A model generated the notes under the pieces. That model was given only the letters and a program-made list of their open reading frames with translations. It was not told the origin of the DNA and ran no database searches. A stretch of DNA of 64,000 nucleotides from an uncultured Pantoea sp. (GTDB taxonomy: Bacteria; Pseudomonadota; Gammaproteobacteria; Enterobacterales; Enterobacteriaceae): positions 1 through 64,000 of the forward strand of contig CAJYVD010000041.1 of the NCBI GenBank assembly GCA_913778495.1. Direction: 5' to 3'. Positions 63,717 to 64,000 of the stretch are shown piece after piece. Both the position numbers and the translations under genes were made by a program. Numbering within the stretch: position 1 is the first letter of the stretch; each line of letters starts with the position of its first letter.

Positions 63717-64000
63717 ATGCTAGTGGTATCACGAACCGTGGTGCTGCCTGACAGCGAGATCGAAATCACCGCCATTCGCGCGCAGGGCGCAGGCGGGCAG
63801 CACGTGAACAAAGCGTCCACGGCCATTCACCTGCGGTTTGATATTCAGGCGTCGTCGCTGCCGCCATTTTATAAAACGCGGTTGCTGGAGGCGCGTCACC
63901 ATTTGATCACGGCGGAAGGCGTGGTGATCATTAAAGCGCAGGAGTACCGTAGCCAGGAGATGAATCGCGAGGCGGCAATCCAGCGGCTGATCAACCTGAT
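63717..64000 (+). CDS. arfB: Alternative ribosome-rescue factor ArfB, truncated by window edge
   Basis: ArfB (YaeJ) hydrolyses peptidyl-tRNA on ribosomes stalled without a stop codon. The first 94 residues are present. They align with E. coli ArfB ([20 protein letters not shown], the catalytic GGQ at 26-28, then [10 protein letters not shown] and [11 protein letters not shown]). The basic C-terminal tail that enters the mRNA channel lies beyond position 64000. The start is ATG 63717, giving Met-Leu-Val-Val-Ser-Arg, with GGCAGG seven bases upstream. Confidence 0.94.
   Translation, partial: MLVVSRTVVLPDSEIEITAIRAQGAGGQHVNKASTAIHLRFDIQASSLPPFYKTRLLEARHHLITAEGVVIIKAQEYRSQEMNREAAIQRLINL

Overview
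The window is a stretch of enterobacterial core chromosome. Gene content and order follow Escherichia coli from speD/speE to arfB, roughly minutes 3 to 5 of the K-12 map. It is a member of the Enterobacterales and most likely of the family Erwiniaceae (Pantoea or a close relative). That placement is inference from the protein variants, a PBP1b with a glutamine-rich tail, and the losses and replacements relative to E. coli; no rRNA or other marker is present to settle it. Nearly every gene can be named with confidence. No prophage, integrase, transposase, CRISPR array, tRNA or rRNA gene was seen.

Layout. 1-892: no credible gene; a large nested inverted repeat, a rearranged further copy of the same element, and short direct repeats. 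893-3022 (minus): polyamine genes speE-speD and the small secreted protein YacC. 3139-4824: copper oxidase cueO behind a CueR-type promoter. 4846-6132 (minus): a Cys/Met-metabolism PLP enzyme at the place of E. coli gcd. 6301-8771: hpt, then the ABC exporter yadGH. 8826-15943 (minus): panD-panC-panB-folK-pcnB-gluQ-dksA-sfsA-thpR, with pcnB beginning at an AUU codon. 16006-21083: hrpB and mrcB. 21233-24998: fhuCDB behind a Fur box but without fhuA. 25045-28784: hemL (minus), erpA (plus), a small secreted unknown, btuF and mtnN (minus). 28883-33738: dgt, degP, cdaR, and yaeH (minus). 34028-38462 (minus): map, glnD, dapD. 38581-42206: rpsB-tsf-pyrH-frr. 42415-58557: dxr-uppS-cdsA-rseP-bamA-skp-lpxD-fabZ-lpxA-lpxB-rnhB-dnaE-accA, the envelope and replication supercluster. 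58718-64000: ldcC, yaeR, tilS, a c-type cytochrome, rof and yaeP (minus), and the start of arfB, which runs off the window.

How the genes work together. The dxr-to-accA block couples isoprenoid and undecaprenyl carrier supply (Dxr, UppS), phospholipid synthesis (CdsA, AccA, FabZ), lipid A synthesis (LpxD, LpxA, LpxB) and outer-membrane protein assembly (BamA, Skp) to sigma-E signalling (RseP). degP has its own sigma-E-like promoter. rpsB-tsf-pyrH-frr supplies translation factors and UMP kinase. panBCD makes pantothenate and folK makes the folate pterin precursor.

What deserves attention. I do not see an obvious new multi-gene system. The strongest leads are: the palindromic repeat family at 20-660; the retained AUU start of pcnB; the polyglutamine tail of PBP1b; the orphan PLP enzyme; an 83-residue secreted protein of unknown function; a cytochrome c translationally coupled to tilS; and the missing neighbours (gcd, can, fhuA, clcA, yadS, yaeQ).
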